DNA of 33,027 bases from an uncultured Bacilli bacterium (lineage in GTDB: Bacteria > Bacillota_I > Bacilli_A > RFN20 > CAG-826). The DNA is taken from contig CALVNF010000007.1 in the NCBI GenBank assembly GCA_944349595.1, positions 1 through 33,027 on the forward strand. Reading direction: 5' to 3'. Shown piece after piece: positions 8,450 to 19,616 of this stretch (the first letter of the stretch is position 1; every line of letters starts with the position of its first letter). The position numbers and the translations under genes are program-made. Below the pieces are notes generated by a model. It was given only the letters and a program-made list of their open reading frames with translations. It was not told the DNA's origin and ran no database searches.

Positions 8450-10441
8450 ATGAAAAACAAGAAATTTATTGGAGCTTTAGCCATTGCTTGTTTATTAGTC
8501 GTTGGACTTACGTCTTGTAGTCCAAGCGATTCTCAAGAAACTACTGTGGTTACTGGTCCAAAAGGTGAAACTGGTGACACAGGTCCAAAAGGTGAACAAG
8601 GTGAAAAAGGTGAAACTGGGGAACAAGGTGCACAAGGTCAACCTGGAAAAGATGGTCAAGACGGTGAAAAAGGTGAAACTGGTGACAAAGGTGACAAAGG
8701 TGAAACTGGTGAAGCTGGGGAAGACGGCGTTGATGGAAAAGATGTTTGGGGAAATACAATTATTCCAAGTGTTGGTGGTTTTGTAACAGATGGCACAAAA
8801 ACTGGTTTAGTTGGAGAAGATATCACATTTACAATTACACCTGATGAAGGATATTTCCTTGATGAATTCTATGTTGACAATCAATTAGTTGATGGAAGTT
8901 TAGTCCCATATGAAAATGGAGTTTATACTTATTCAACAGTCATGAAAGAAAATGGATTTGTCGTAAGAGCTGTATTTGATGATACATTAACTCCAACATA
9001 TTACGAAGATGGTCAATTATATACAAATGCTTTAATTGATGGTTTTGGAAATGTATTAGATAAAGGTGAAGCTACCCAAGGAATTAAATTTGAATCTGGT
9101 AGTGGTACATTAGAAGATCCATTAATTGTTGATACTTCAAAAACTTCAATGTTAGACGGATTAAGCGATGAACAAATGAAAGTCACAGCATTTAAAGTTG
9201 ATTTATCAAGAGCAAAAGAAGATGTTGATGCTGTATTTGCATTACTTGAAAGAGATACATTAGGTGTTGAAGTTATCTTAAATGCTGGTACAACTTATGA
9301 AATTAGTGAAGCTTTAATGTCAAGAACTTCTAACTTAACATTAACTGGAACTGATGCCGATAATAAACCAGTTATTTCAAAAGAAGGATCAACTTCTGGC
9401 TCTGCATTTATTATTAACTATAATGATGCTAAAAATGTTGTAAAAGATATCAATATTACAATTACAAATGTTGATTTTGAAAACTTTGACAATAGTATTG
9501 CTAGTGCATTTATTAATATTGCAGATCAAGAAGATGCAACAATTAATTTAGAAAATGTAAGTTATAAAGGTAATGAAGGAACATCCACAGTAGGTGCTTA
9601 TGGTATCCAAATTTTAAGAAATAAGGGTGATGTTGTACTTAATATTAATAATAGCTCAATTGATTTAGCTTATAGTGAAGATGGAAGCTTAAAGAGAAGT
9701 TATTATGGATTAAATCTTCAAAATAACACTGGATTAGTTGCAAATATTACTAATACTTATATTAGAGCTTGGGGTAATGTTTATATTAAAGATAATAAAG
9801 ACATCATTAATATTGATAACTGTGAATTTGTAACTGTAAACAATGTTGCTGATAAAAGATATTCATTCTCAAGTATTGTATTTGATGGTGGTGCAATTGT
9901 TGGTGAGATTCAAAAACCAGCTGGTGTTGGAAATACTGTAAATGTTAGTAATACAACTTTCAATTTAGTTAATACTGAAGGTTATCGTGGATTACAATAT
10001 TTTGCATTCCAATATGATGCAACTAAAAATACAATTAGATTAGACAATAATACTTATATTAATGGCGAAGATAATTACGATAATAACGTTTCTTTAGGTA
10101 CCTTTTTTAAAGATGATAACACAATTATTGTCGTTGAAGATGACGTTGAAACTGTAATAAACTTCCATGAAGATTTCAAAGTAGTTGTTCAAGATTATTC
10201 TGATGAAGAAATTGCTTCAGGTACATTAGTTGGAATGATTTTACCTGATGGTGTTGGTTTAGTAAAAGTAGTTTCATGGACTTATGAATTAGATAATGGA
10301 CAAGGTGGATCATCAACTGAAGCAGCATTTAAAGTCGAAGGAAAAGTTGTTTCTGGAAGTCTACAATGTCTTGTTGGATTTGAAGGATTATATACAACTG
10401 ATGGAAAGCCATTAATTGCAAAAATCGAAATAAAATTTTAA
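8450..10441 (+). CDS. Collagen-like lipoprotein with beta-helix head (paralogue 1)
   Basis: This 663-residue surface lipoprotein has a Lys-rich signal peptide ending in the lipobox LTSC (Cys23), a 12-residue linker, then 21 uninterrupted Gly-X-Y triplets (residues 36-98; [18 protein letters not shown] types). Collagen triplets of this kind form trimeric stalks in bacterial proteins. Residues 99-180 ([21 protein letters not shown]...) resemble the small beta-sandwich repeats of InlB-B/Flg_new type. Residues ~195-560 are rich in Asn/Asp/Ile/Val, with recurrent NINNSSID, LENVSYKG and ITNTYIRAWG rungs typical of right-handed beta-helices, followed by a distinct ~90-residue C-terminal domain. RBS AAGGAG precedes the ATG. 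It has its own terminator and a closely related copy downstream. It is probably anchored by Lgt (encoded at 17994-19616). Ligand unknown. Confidence 0.85.
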   Translation: MKNKKFIGALAIACLLVVGLTSCSPSDSQETTVVTGPKGETGDTGPKGEQGEKGETGEQGAQGQPGKDGQDGEKGETGDKGDKGETGEAGEDGVDGKDVWGNTIIPSVGGFVTDGTKTGLVGEDITFTITPDEGYFLDEFYVDNQLVDGSLVPYENGVYTYSTVMKENGFVVRAVFDDTLTPTYYEDGQLYTNALIDGFGNVLDKGEATQGIKFESGSGTLEDPLIVDTSKTSMLDGLSDEQMKVTAFKVDLSRAKEDVDAVFALLERDTLGVEVILNAGTTYEISEALMSRTSNLTLTGTDADNKPVISKEGSTSGSAFIINYNDAKNVVKDINITITNVDFENFDNSIASAFINIADQEDATINLENVSYKGNEGTSTVGAYGIQILRNKGDVVLNINNSSIDLAYSEDGSLKRSYYGLNLQNNTGLVANITNTYIRAWGNVYIKDNKDIINIDNCEFVTVNNVADKRYSFSSIVFDGGAIVGEIQKPAGVGNTVNVSNTTFNLVNTEGYRGLQYFAFQYDATKNTIRLDNNTYINGEDNYDNNVSLGTFFKDDNTIIVVEDDVETVINFHEDFKVVVQDYSDEEIASGTLVGMILPDGVGLVKVVSWTYELDNGQGGSSTEAAFKVEGKVVSGSLQCLVGFEGLYTTDGKPLIAKIEIKF

Positions 10442-10478
10442 TTTAAACTAAATTAACAAAAATTTAAAGAAAAAAATT

Positions 10479-10511
10479 AAAGATGTGTGAATTTAAATCA
10501 CACATCTTTTT
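10479..10511 (+). terminator. Terminator of collagen-like lipoprotein 1
   Basis: A 12-bp perfect stem, AAAGATGTGTGA / TCACACATCTTT, has a 7-nt loop and ends in TTTT. It separates the two paralogous genes into independent transcription units. Confidence 0.9.
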
Positions 10512-10554
10512 GCTTTTATTACTGGTGTATTTAGTATTATTTATATTTAATTTG

Positions 10555-10563
10555 TGATATAAT
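10555..10563 (+). promoter_or_regulatory. Extended -10 promoter of collagen-like lipoprotein 2
   Basis: TGATATAAT combines the extended TGn element with a consensus -10 (10558-10563). It lies 22 bp before the ATG and just after the previous terminator. An AAAGGAAG ribosome binding site follows. Confidence 0.65.
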
Positions 10564-10585
10564 AATTGACTGAAAGGAAGATTTT

Positions 10586-12571
<1,986 letters not shown>

Positions 12572-12607
12572 TTTAAATATTTAAAAGTTTAACTAATTAA
12601 TTAAAAT

Positions 12608-12637
12608 AAGCGTATGAAGTGATTCATACGCTTTTTT
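12608..12637 (+). terminator. Terminator of collagen-like lipoprotein 2
   Basis: An 11-bp perfect stem, AAGCGTATGAA / TTCATACGCTT, with loop GTGA is followed by TTTTATA. Confidence 0.9.
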
Positions 12638-12711
12638 ATAATGATATTTAAAATAAATACACAACTTCGAAAGACAATTAAAATATATTCAATTACAAAA
12701 AAATTAAAATG

Positions 12712-12742
12712 AAAAGATTGCTGTTTAGTAAGTAATCTTTTT
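12712..12742 (+). terminator. Second hairpin with U-tract, upstream of the SDR gene
   Basis: AAAAGATTGCT and AGTAATCTTTT form an 11-bp stem (one G-U pair) with an 8-nt loop, followed by TTGTATT. No gene lies between it and the terminator 75 bp upstream, so it is either a backup terminator or an attenuator/leader element of the SDR gene 46 bp downstream. Confidence 0.6.
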
Positions 12743-12788
12743 GTATTATAATAATTGTATAAGAAATTTAAAATATTGAGGTTTTGCT

Positions 12789-13565
12789 ATGGATATTACA
12801 TTAATTACTGGGGCTGCAAGTGGTCTTGGAAAAGAATTTGCTAAATTATATGCTAAAGATAATAACAATCTTTTATTAGTAGATATCAATAAAGAAGGAA
12901 TTGAAAATTTAATTTCTAAAATTAAAGAAATTAATAAAAATATTGAGGTTTTGCAGTATATTTGTGATTTATCACTTGTTGAAGAATTAAAAAAATTACA
13001 ACAATTTACAATTGAAAATAAACTTAATATTACAAATTTAGTTAATTGTGCTGGATTTGGTGATCGTTGTGATTTTAAAGATATGGACATTGATAAACAA
13101 ATAAAAATGACAGAATTAAACTGCAATTCTTTACTATTTTTAAATAAGATGGTAGTTGATGATATGACCAAAAATAAATCTGGTCATATTATAAATGTAT
13201 CTTCAATTGCTGGATTTATGCCAGGACCTTATATGTGTACATATCATGCAACAAAGGGTTTTGTTTTACAATTAAGTGAATCAATTACTTATGAATTAAA
13301 AAAATATGGAATTAAAGTTTTAACATTATGTCCAGGTCCATTTTTATCAAATTTTGTAAAACTTGCTCATAATGATTATACTTTTAAAAAAATTAAACCA
13401 ATGACTGCAGAAGTTGTTGCAAAAAAGGCTTATAAAGCATCTCTTAAGGGCAAAAGATTATTAATAACTGGTGTAAAAAATAAATTAACTGTATTTATTT
13501 TAAGATTATTCCCAAGAAGTTTAATTACAAAAGTTAGTGCTAAAAGTATGAAACCAGGAGCTTAA
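12789..13565 (+). CDS. SDR-family oxidoreductase (YqjQ/DltE-like)
   Basis: This 258-residue classical short-chain dehydrogenase has the cofactor loop TGAASGLGKEF (Gly 8, 12, 14), an NCAG motif (86-89), catalytic Ser in INVSSIAG (138/139), Tyr152 and Lys156 in YHATK, and PG after strand 6 (LCPGPF). All catalytic residues are present. D32 at the end of strand 2 (LLLVDI) favours NAD(H). The substrate is not predictable; the family includes 3-ketoacyl and sugar reductases. A weak AGG RBS precedes the ATG. The next gene starts 5 nt after its stop, so it forms an operon with a membrane protein. Confidence 0.9.
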   Translation: MDITLITGAASGLGKEFAKLYAKDNNNLLLVDINKEGIENLISKIKEINKNIEVLQYICDLSLVEELKKLQQFTIENKLNITNLVNCAGFGDRCDFKDMDIDKQIKMTELNCNSLLFLNKMVVDDMTKNKSGHIINVSSIAGFMPGPYMCTYHATKGFVLQLSESITYELKKYGIKVLTLCPGPFLSNFVKLAHNDYTFKKIKPMTAEVVAKKAYKASLKGKRLLITGVKNKLTVFILRLFPRSLITKVSAKSMKPGA

Positions 13566-13570
13566 TATAT

Positions 13571-14350
13571 ATGTTTTTAAATTTTTTATCTGATTTAGGT
13601 TCTAACATAACTCCAACTAGAAATTTTAATCTTTTATATATTATTTTAGATTCATTATTTATTGTTGGGTTTTTGGTGTTATTAATATTAAAAAAGCGAT
13701 ATTTAACAACAATTTTTGCTGTGGCTGGTGGAATTTTATATTTTATTGTTGATTATGGCTATTTTTATTTAATATCTGGATCAAGAGTTGTTTCAATTGA
13801 TGGAATTGTTCAAGATAATTTATATACCGCTTTAGTTTTACTTTGGATGTCATTAAGTTATGGAATAACTAATTTTGCTTTTATTTGGTTATGTTTAAGT
13901 AAAGATAAATATTTAAAATATTGGTTAATTTTAATAATTGGCTGGTGGTTAATTATTCCAAGTGTTACGGCAATGGGCGGAGCAAATAATATTCAAACAT
14001 TTAGAACAACTAATCAATATCATGGAGCAATGGCAATTATTTTACTTGTTGGATATATTGGAATTATTGTGTACTCTTTATTTACAAAGAAAAAATTAAT
14101 TAATATTTTATGGTTATTATTAATTGGAATTAGTGTTCAATTTTGTTGGGAAGCAGCATTATTAGTTAATGGAATTAGACCACTTAATGAAAATAGTTTA
14201 CAAACATTAATACTTAATTCATTAATAGAAACTAATCTTGGAATGCCTTATATTTATTTAATTTATTTAGCAATTACTTCAAAATATAACGAAGATTTAA
14301 GTATAAATTCTTTATTAATTAGAGAGAATAAAGAAAGTAGTAATAAATAA
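13571..14350 (+). CDS. Polytopic membrane protein, unknown family
   Basis: This 259-residue protein has about seven or eight hydrophobic helices spanning residues ~22-42, 46-68, 90-112, 118-135, 150-168, 175-195 and ~213-232. Noticeable conserved-looking pieces are IVDYGYFYL, a WW pair in IIGWWLIIPS, and FCWEAALL within a helix, where the buried Glu may be functional. I cannot name a family. Five nt separate it from the SDR stop with no Shine-Dalgarno sequence of its own, implying coupling and possibly a shared lipid or small-molecule pathway. A long hairpin follows its stop. Confidence 0.75.
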   Translation: MFLNFLSDLGSNITPTRNFNLLYIILDSLFIVGFLVLLILKKRYLTTIFAVAGGILYFIVDYGYFYLISGSRVVSIDGIVQDNLYTALVLLWMSLSYGITNFAFIWLCLSKDKYLKYWLILIIGWWLIIPSVTAMGGANNIQTFRTTNQYHGAMAIILLVGYIGIIVYSLFTKKKLINILWLLLIGISVQFCWEAALLVNGIRPLNENSLQTLILNSLIETNLGMPYIYLIYLAITSKYNEDLSINSLLIRENKESSNK

Positions 14351-14359
14351 TTTTAATTA

Positions 14360-14394
14360 TTTGCTAATAAAAATATTTATATTTTTATAGCAAA
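14360..14394. terminator. Long interrupted hairpin after the membrane-protein gene
   Basis: TTTGCTA / TAGCAAA (7 bp) continues, past a single bulged A, into TAAAAATA / TATTTTTA (8 bp) with a TTTA loop. No run of U follows on the plus strand, so termination may be partial. It lies just before the hemolysin-III-type gene. Confidence 0.5.
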
Positions 14395-14436
14395 ATTATT
14401 TAAAGAAGTATCATTTTAAAGTAAAATATTTTAGTT

Positions 14437-15144
14437 ATGGAAGAAACAATAAAAAAAGAAAGAATTAGTTTACCATCATATTCTCTAAAAGAAGAATTAT
14501 GGAATTCAATATCTCATGGATTAGGAGCAATTTTTGGAATTTGTGTTTTTATTGTTAGTTTATATTTTGTAATTATTGATAAAAATTTTAGTTATTTAAA
14601 ATTAATTTCAATTTTAATATATGGAATTTCAATTATTTGTTTATATACAATTTCTTGTATTTATCATGCATTAAATCGAAATAATGGAAAAAAGGTATTA
14701 AGAATTTTAGATCATGATATGGTATTCTTCCTAATTGCTGGAACTTATACGCCATTTTGTCTTGTTAGTTTATTTGATAGTTATTTTTATAATGTATCTT
14801 TAGGAATTATTTTATTTATTTTAGTGTGGTCTCTTGCTATTCTAGGTATTGTTTTTAATTCAATAAATGTCGATAAATACAATGTTTTAAGTAATATTTT
14901 ATATATTGCATTAGGTTGGTCAATAATGATTTTTGTCATTCCTTTTTATAATTCAATAACGGCTAAAAATTTTGGGTTTTTAGCTTTTATTGCATTGTTA
15001 ATTGGAGGAATTTTATATACTCTTGGAGCAGTATTTTATGCAATTGGCGCTAAGAAAAAAGGTGTACATTGTATGTTTCATTTTTATGTATTAGCAGCTA
15101 GCGTATTTCAATTTATTGCAATTTTATATGGAGTGATTTTGTAA
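14437..15144 (+). CDS. Hemolysin III / PAQR-type membrane protein
   Basis: This 235-residue, seven-helix membrane protein belongs to the TrhA/YqfA-HlyIII group. Hallmark His/Ser/Asp residues are all present: ISHGLGAI (H27), CIYHALNR, RILDHDM, and VHCMFHFYV at the end, which together form the metal site of PAQR proteins. Despite the name, the family is linked to membrane fluidity homeostasis and not to toxicity. No Shine-Dalgarno sequence precedes the ATG. A TAAAAT -10-like box at 14422-14427 ends 9 nt before it, with TTTAAA 17 bp further up, so the mRNA may be leaderless or nearly so. The uvrA ATG begins 1 nt after its stop. Confidence 0.9.
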   Translation: MEETIKKERISLPSYSLKEELWNSISHGLGAIFGICVFIVSLYFVIIDKNFSYLKLISILIYGISIICLYTISCIYHALNRNNGKKVLRILDHDMVFFLIAGTYTPFCLVSLFDSYFYNVSLGIILFILVWSLAILGIVFNSINVDKYNVLSNILYIALGWSIMIFVIPFYNSITAKNFGFLAFIALLIGGILYTLGAVFYAIGAKKKGVHCMFHFYVLAASVFQFIAILYGVIL

Positions 15145-15145
15145 T

Positions 15146-17992
15146 ATGGAAACAGATAGTAAAAAATATATTATTGTAAAAGGTGCTAGAGAAAATAATT
15201 TAAAAAATATTTCTTTAAGTATTCCAAAAAATAAATTAGTTGTTTTTACAGGTTTATCTGGAAGTGGTAAATCAACTTTAGCATTTGACACAATATATAC
15301 CGAAGGTCAAAGAAGATATGTTGAATCTCTTTCAAGCTATGCTAGACAATTTTTAGGCAATGTAGAAAAACCAGATGTTGATTCAATTGAAGGTTTATCA
15401 CCAGCAATTTCAATTGAACAAAAAACAACAAGTCATAATCCAAGATCAACTGTTGGAACAGTAACTGAAATTTATGATTATTTAAGATTATTGTTTGCTC
15501 GAATTGGTGTTGCATATTGTCCAACTCATAATGAGCCAATTGTTTCTTTTTCAATTACAAAAATGGCTGATATTGTAATGTCTTATCCTCTTGGTAGTAA
15601 AATTCAAATCTTATCACCGGTTGTAAATAATCAAAAAGGTAGTCAAAAAGATTTAATTGCTGAGCTTAAAAAAGATGGTTTTGAAAGAGTTAGAATTGAT
15701 AAAGAATTTAAATCTTTAAGTGAAGTTAATGAATTAGAAAAAAATAACCGACATTTTATTGATATAGTTGTTGATAGAATAATTTTAAAACAAGAATCTC
15801 GAGAAAGAGTTTTATCAAGCTTAGAATTAGCACTTAAATATTCTCATGGCTATGTAATTATTTATACAAGTGATGGCGAAAAATTATTAAGTGAACACAA
15901 TACTTGTAAATATTGTGGTTTTAGCGTTCCAAAATTAGAACCTCGATTATTTTCTTTTAACTCTCCACTAGGCTGTTGTAAAGATTGTTTAGGTTTAGGA
16001 ATTAAAAAAGAAGCAAATCCTGATTTAATAATGCCTAATAAAGAATTAAGTATAAATCAAGGAGGAATAATTTATTATAAATCGATCTTAAATAGTAAAA
16101 ATATTGAATGGCAAGATTTTGATTATTTATTAAAACTTTATAATATTGATAAAAATAAACCATTAAAAGATATGTCTAAAGAAGAAATGGATATTATTTT
16201 AAATGGTTCAAAGCAACCAATTAAATATACAATTGTCTCATCTAGCGGTAATACTTTAAATCGTTTTAATTATATTGAAGGAGTTAAAACTCATATTGAA
16301 AGACTTTATAAAGAAACAAGTAGTGATTTTTTAAGAGAATATTATGAAAAATTTATTACCGATCATGTTTGTACAACATGTCATGGTTCAAGACTTTCAA
16401 AAGAAGTATTAGCCGTTAAAATTGATGGATTAAATATTTATGAAGTTACATGTTTATCAATTGATAAATTAATTAATTGGATTAATAATTTAAAAACAAA
16501 ATTAAATAAAAACGAATTAGAAATTGCTAATTTAATTTTAAAAGAAATATTAAATAGAGCAACATTTTTAAAAGATGTTGGTCTTGATTATTTAACCCTA
16601 TCAAGAATGGCCATGACTTTATCTGGAGGTGAAGCTCAAAGAATTAGATTAGCTACTCAAATTGGATCAAAATTAAGCGGTGTTTTGTATGTTTTAGATG
16701 AACCAAGTATTGGGCTTCATCAAAAAGATAACGATAAATTAATTAAAACTTTAAAAGAAATGGTTGATATTGGAAATTCACTAATTGTTGTTGAACACGA
16801 CGAAGATACAATTAGAAGTGCTGATTACATTGTTGATATTGGACCAAAAGCTGGAATTCATGGGGGAGAAGTTGTTGCTTGTGGGACACTTGATGACATA
16901 ATGAATGCCAAAAATTCTCTAACTGGAGATTATCTTGCAAAAAGAAGAGAAATAAAAGTTCCAACAGTCAGAAAAAAGATTGATAAAAATAGACTTTTAA
17001 AATTATATGGCTGTTCTATAAATAACTTAAAGAAAATTAACGTTACTTTCCCACTTGGTTTATTTATTTGTGTTACGGGAGTTTCAGGTAGTGGAAAATC
17101 AAGTTTAGTTAACGAAACGCTTTATAAAATTCTTCAAAAAGAAATATATGGAACTCAAGTTGAACCAGGTCCATATACTAAAATTAGCGGAGTTAATTTT
17201 ATTGATAAAGTTGTAAATGTTTCTCAAGAAGCAATTGGAAGAACTCCAAGAAGTAATCCTGCAACTTATGTTAAAGTTTTTGATGATATCAGAGAACTTT
17301 TTGCTGAAACAAAAGAAGCTAAAGCAATGGGATTTACTAAAGGTAGATTTTCATTTAATGTAAGTGGAGGAAGATGTGAAAAATGTCAAGGAGCAGGTGT
17401 TACAAGAGTTCCAATGAATTTTTTGCCTGATGTTTATATAACTTGTGATGAATGTAATGGAAAAAGATATAACGAAGCAACTTTAAAATGCGAATATAAA
17501 GGCAAAAATATTTATGATGTTTTAGAAATGACTATTGAAGAAGCATGTGAATTTTTTAAAAACAGACAAAATATTTATCGAAAATTAAAAGTATTAAATG
17601 ATGTTGGATTAGGTTACATGAAATTAGGGCAACCTGCTACTACATTATCTGGAGGTGAAGCTCAAAGAGTTAAATTAGCTAATGAACTTCAAAAAAGACC
17701 TACTGGAAAATCTTTATATATTTTAGATGAACCAACAACTGGTTTACATCCATATGATATTTCAAAATTATTGAATATTTTACAAGAGATTGTTAATAAT
17801 GGCGATACAATAATTGTTATTGAACACAATTTAGATGTTATTAAAATGGCAGATTACATTATTGATTTAGGTCCAGATGGTGGAGATAGAGGTGGTCAAG
17901 TTGTTGCTTGTGGAACTCCAGAAGAAATAATGGAAAATGAAAATTCTTATACGGGTATATATTTAAAAAAATATTTAAAAGGAGACCAATAA
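15146..17992 (+). CDS. uvrA: Excinuclease ABC subunit A
   Basis: UvrA is the damage-recognition ATPase of nucleotide excision repair, acting as a dimer with UvrB. The 948-residue length is normal. It has two ABC modules, with Walker A GLSGSGKST (36-44) and GVSGSGKSS (~646), ABC signatures LSGGEAQR (~492 and ~835), Walker B YVLDEPSIGLH and YILDEPTTGLH, and zinc-binding pairs CKYCG...CCKDC, CTTCHGS and CEKCQG...CDEC. The start ATG follows GGAGTG in the preceding gene's end. uvrB is not adjacent, unlike in Bacillus. It heads a chain in which lgt starts 1 nt after its stop. Confidence 0.98.
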   Translation: METDSKKYIIVKGARENNLKNISLSIPKNKLVVFTGLSGSGKSTLAFDTIYTEGQRRYVESLSSYARQFLGNVEKPDVDSIEGLSPAISIEQKTTSHNPRSTVGTVTEIYDYLRLLFARIGVAYCPTHNEPIVSFSITKMADIVMSYPLGSKIQILSPVVNNQKGSQKDLIAELKKDGFERVRIDKEFKSLSEVNELEKNNRHFIDIVVDRIILKQESRERVLSSLELALKYSHGYVIIYTSDGEKLLSEHNTCKYCGFSVPKLEPRLFSFNSPLGCCKDCLGLGIKKEANPDLIMPNKELSINQGGIIYYKSILNSKNIEWQDFDYLLKLYNIDKNKPLKDMSKEEMDIILNGSKQPIKYTIVSSSGNTLNRFNYIEGVKTHIERLYKETSSDFLREYYEKFITDHVCTTCHGSRLSKEVLAVKIDGLNIYEVTCLSIDKLINWINNLKTKLNKNELEIANLILKEILNRATFLKDVGLDYLTLSRMAMTLSGGEAQRIRLATQIGSKLSGVLYVLDEPSIGLHQKDNDKLIKTLKEMVDIGNSLIVVEHDEDTIRSADYIVDIGPKAGIHGGEVVACGTLDDIMNAKNSLTGDYLAKRREIKVPTVRKKIDKNRLLKLYGCSINNLKKINVTFPLGLFICVTGVSGSGKSSLVNETLYKILQKEIYGTQVEPGPYTKISGVNFIDKVVNVSQEAIGRTPRSNPATYVKVFDDIRELFAETKEAKAMGFTKGRFSFNVSGGRCEKCQGAGVTRVPMNFLPDVYITCDECNGKRYNEATLKCEYKGKNIYDVLEMTIEEACEFFKNRQNIYRKLKVLNDVGLGYMKLGQPATTLSGGEAQRVKLANELQKRPTGKSLYILDEPTTGLHPYDISKLLNILQEIVNNGDTIIVIEHNLDVIKMADYIIDLGPDGGDRGGQVVACGTPEEIMENENSYTGIYLKKYLKGDQ

Positions 17993-17993
17993 A

Positions 17994-19616
17994 ATGGGGA
18001 TGATTGCAATAGTTTTTGGTGTTATATTTTTATTAGCAGGAGCCGGTTTAAATTTATTTTGGTTATTTGATCGTTTTAAGACAAAATTAATTAATAAAGA
18101 TTTTAAAAAAGAATTAACTAATTATCTTATTTTATTAGCGTTATGTCTTGTAGTTGGTCTAGGGGCATTTTTAATTATTTTTGGATCAAATGAAGGATAT
18201 GAATTTAATGCAGTTCAACTAACTCTGTTATGTATTGCAAGTATTTTATTTTTTAGTGGTTTATTATTTTTTATTGATAATTTTATTATTAAATATTATA
18301 AAAAAATTAAATCTGATTTATTTAAAAAGATAAATTCAATTGTATTTTATAGCTTAATTGTTTTTGATTTTATATTTTTATGTATAATGCTCACAAATTC
18401 ACCACTTTCTTATCCATTAATTAGTGGATTTTCGATTGATTCAACTGGAATTCATTGGACTAAACCAGGTGAAGCAAGAGAAGGTTTCCATATTCAATTT
18501 TATGCAATCTTTATTTTATGCGGTGCAGTTTTAGTATTTTTAATGTCAAATCATAGAATGTACTTAAAATACGGCAAAAAAGATATGCTAACTTCAACCT
18601 TTTTTGTAGCATTTCCGATGGGAATAGTTGGGGCAAGATTATGGTATTGTTATGTTTTAGAATTTGATAAATTTGCAACCGACTTTTTAGCTGTTTTAAG
18701 AATTTGGGATGGTGGCCTTGCTATTATGGGAGGCGCTTTGCTTGGAATTATATCTGGTGTTTTGTGGGTTATTTTTGTAAGAAAAGATATTAAAATTCTT
18801 GATGCGATTGATATGATTGTTCCAACAATTTTAATCGCACAAGCCATTGGAAGATGGGGCAATTTCTTTAATGAAGAAGTTTATGGATATCAAGTTATTG
18901 ATTATAATGCCCCTTGGGCATGGATATTCCCAGGTTTTATTAGAAATCAATTAGGACATTTAGAGGGAATTACAAATCCATTTACTCAAGAAGTTTTAAG
19001 TACTGAACAAGGTGTTAGTTTTGCGCTTCCATTATGTTATGTAGAATTTTTAAGTAATTTAACTGGTTATTTTATAATTAGATATTTATTTGAAAATAAA
19101 TTAATCACAAAAGGAATTAGTCAGTTAACTTATAAAGTTTCAACTTTATTTAAACCAATTACTTATGAAACAAAACAAAAAATTGGTAATTCATTCCCAG
19201 TTGGAGGTTGCGCAGGTCTATATTTAATTTGGTATGGATTTACAAGAGTTATATTAGAACCATTAAGAAGTAGTAAAGATTATTTTGCAAATAGTGAATA
19301 TAGTTCATGGGTTTTAATTGGTTTAGGTTTAGGATTAATTGTTATTCTTGTAATTTTTGAACAATTATTAAAAGATAAACTTCCAAAATTATCTGCTAGA
19401 TTATATTATGATAAAGAAAAAGATTATAAACCAGCTTTAGCAAATGATTTATCTTCTTCAACTAGTAAAGCTGAAAGAAGTAATATTTATAATAATATTA
19501 ATCTTGATATTGAAGATGAAAACAAAAATAAAAAAATAAATGAAACATATTCATTAGATGATATAAATGATGAATTTTTAGTTGATAATAATAAGAAAAA
19601 TGATAAAAAGAAATAA
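17994..19616 (+). CDS. lgt: Prolipoprotein diacylglyceryl transferase, extended form
   Basis: Lgt adds diacylglycerol to the lipobox Cys of prolipoproteins in the cytoplasmic membrane. At 540 residues this protein is about twice the usual ~270. The core (from about residue 140) carries the Lgt hallmarks RIWDGGLAIMGGALLG (~234-250), AQAIGRWGNFFNEE (~280-293) and a late helix GFTRVILEPLR with the second essential Arg and Glu. The first ~135 residues add four extra hydrophobic helices, and after ~465 a 75-residue hydrophilic, Asn/Asp/Lys-rich tail follows. GGAG lies 9 nt before the ATG, inside the end of uvrA. Four lipoproteins in this window are obvious substrates. The HAD gene overlaps its end. 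Confidence 0.93.
   Translation: MGMIAIVFGVIFLLAGAGLNLFWLFDRFKTKLINKDFKKELTNYLILLALCLVVGLGAFLIIFGSNEGYEFNAVQLTLLCIASILFFSGLLFFIDNFIIKYYKKIKSDLFKKINSIVFYSLIVFDFIFLCIMLTNSPLSYPLISGFSIDSTGIHWTKPGEAREGFHIQFYAIFILCGAVLVFLMSNHRMYLKYGKKDMLTSTFFVAFPMGIVGARLWYCYVLEFDKFATDFLAVLRIWDGGLAIMGGALLGIISGVLWVIFVRKDIKILDAIDMIVPTILIAQAIGRWGNFFNEEVYGYQVIDYNAPWAWIFPGFIRNQLGHLEGITNPFTQEVLSTEQGVSFALPLCYVEFLSNLTGYFIIRYLFENKLITKGISQLTYKVSTLFKPITYETKQKIGNSFPVGGCAGLYLIWYGFTRVILEPLRSSKDYFANSEYSSWVLIGLGLGLIVILVIFEQLLKDKLPKLSARLYYDKEKDYKPALANDLSSSTSKAERSNIYNNINLDIEDENKNKKINETYSLDDINDEFLVDNNKKNDKKK

Noticed and set aside
8555..8745. CRISPR-like or minisatellite array
   Set aside because: The repetition is the codon pattern of collagen triplets, with no constant repeat length, no spacers and no cas genes.
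8502..8786. Long alternative-frame ORFs over the collagen stalk (also 8550-8759 minus and 10669-10962 region on both strands)
   Set aside because: They are shadows of the Gly-X-Y coding repeat; periodic DNA stays open in several frames and gives His/Leu- or Ser/Pro-rich nonsense without RBS.
12746..13171. 141-codon minus-strand ORF opposite the SDR gene
   Set aside because: Antisense shadow; the plus-strand SDR has all catalytic motifs and an RBS.
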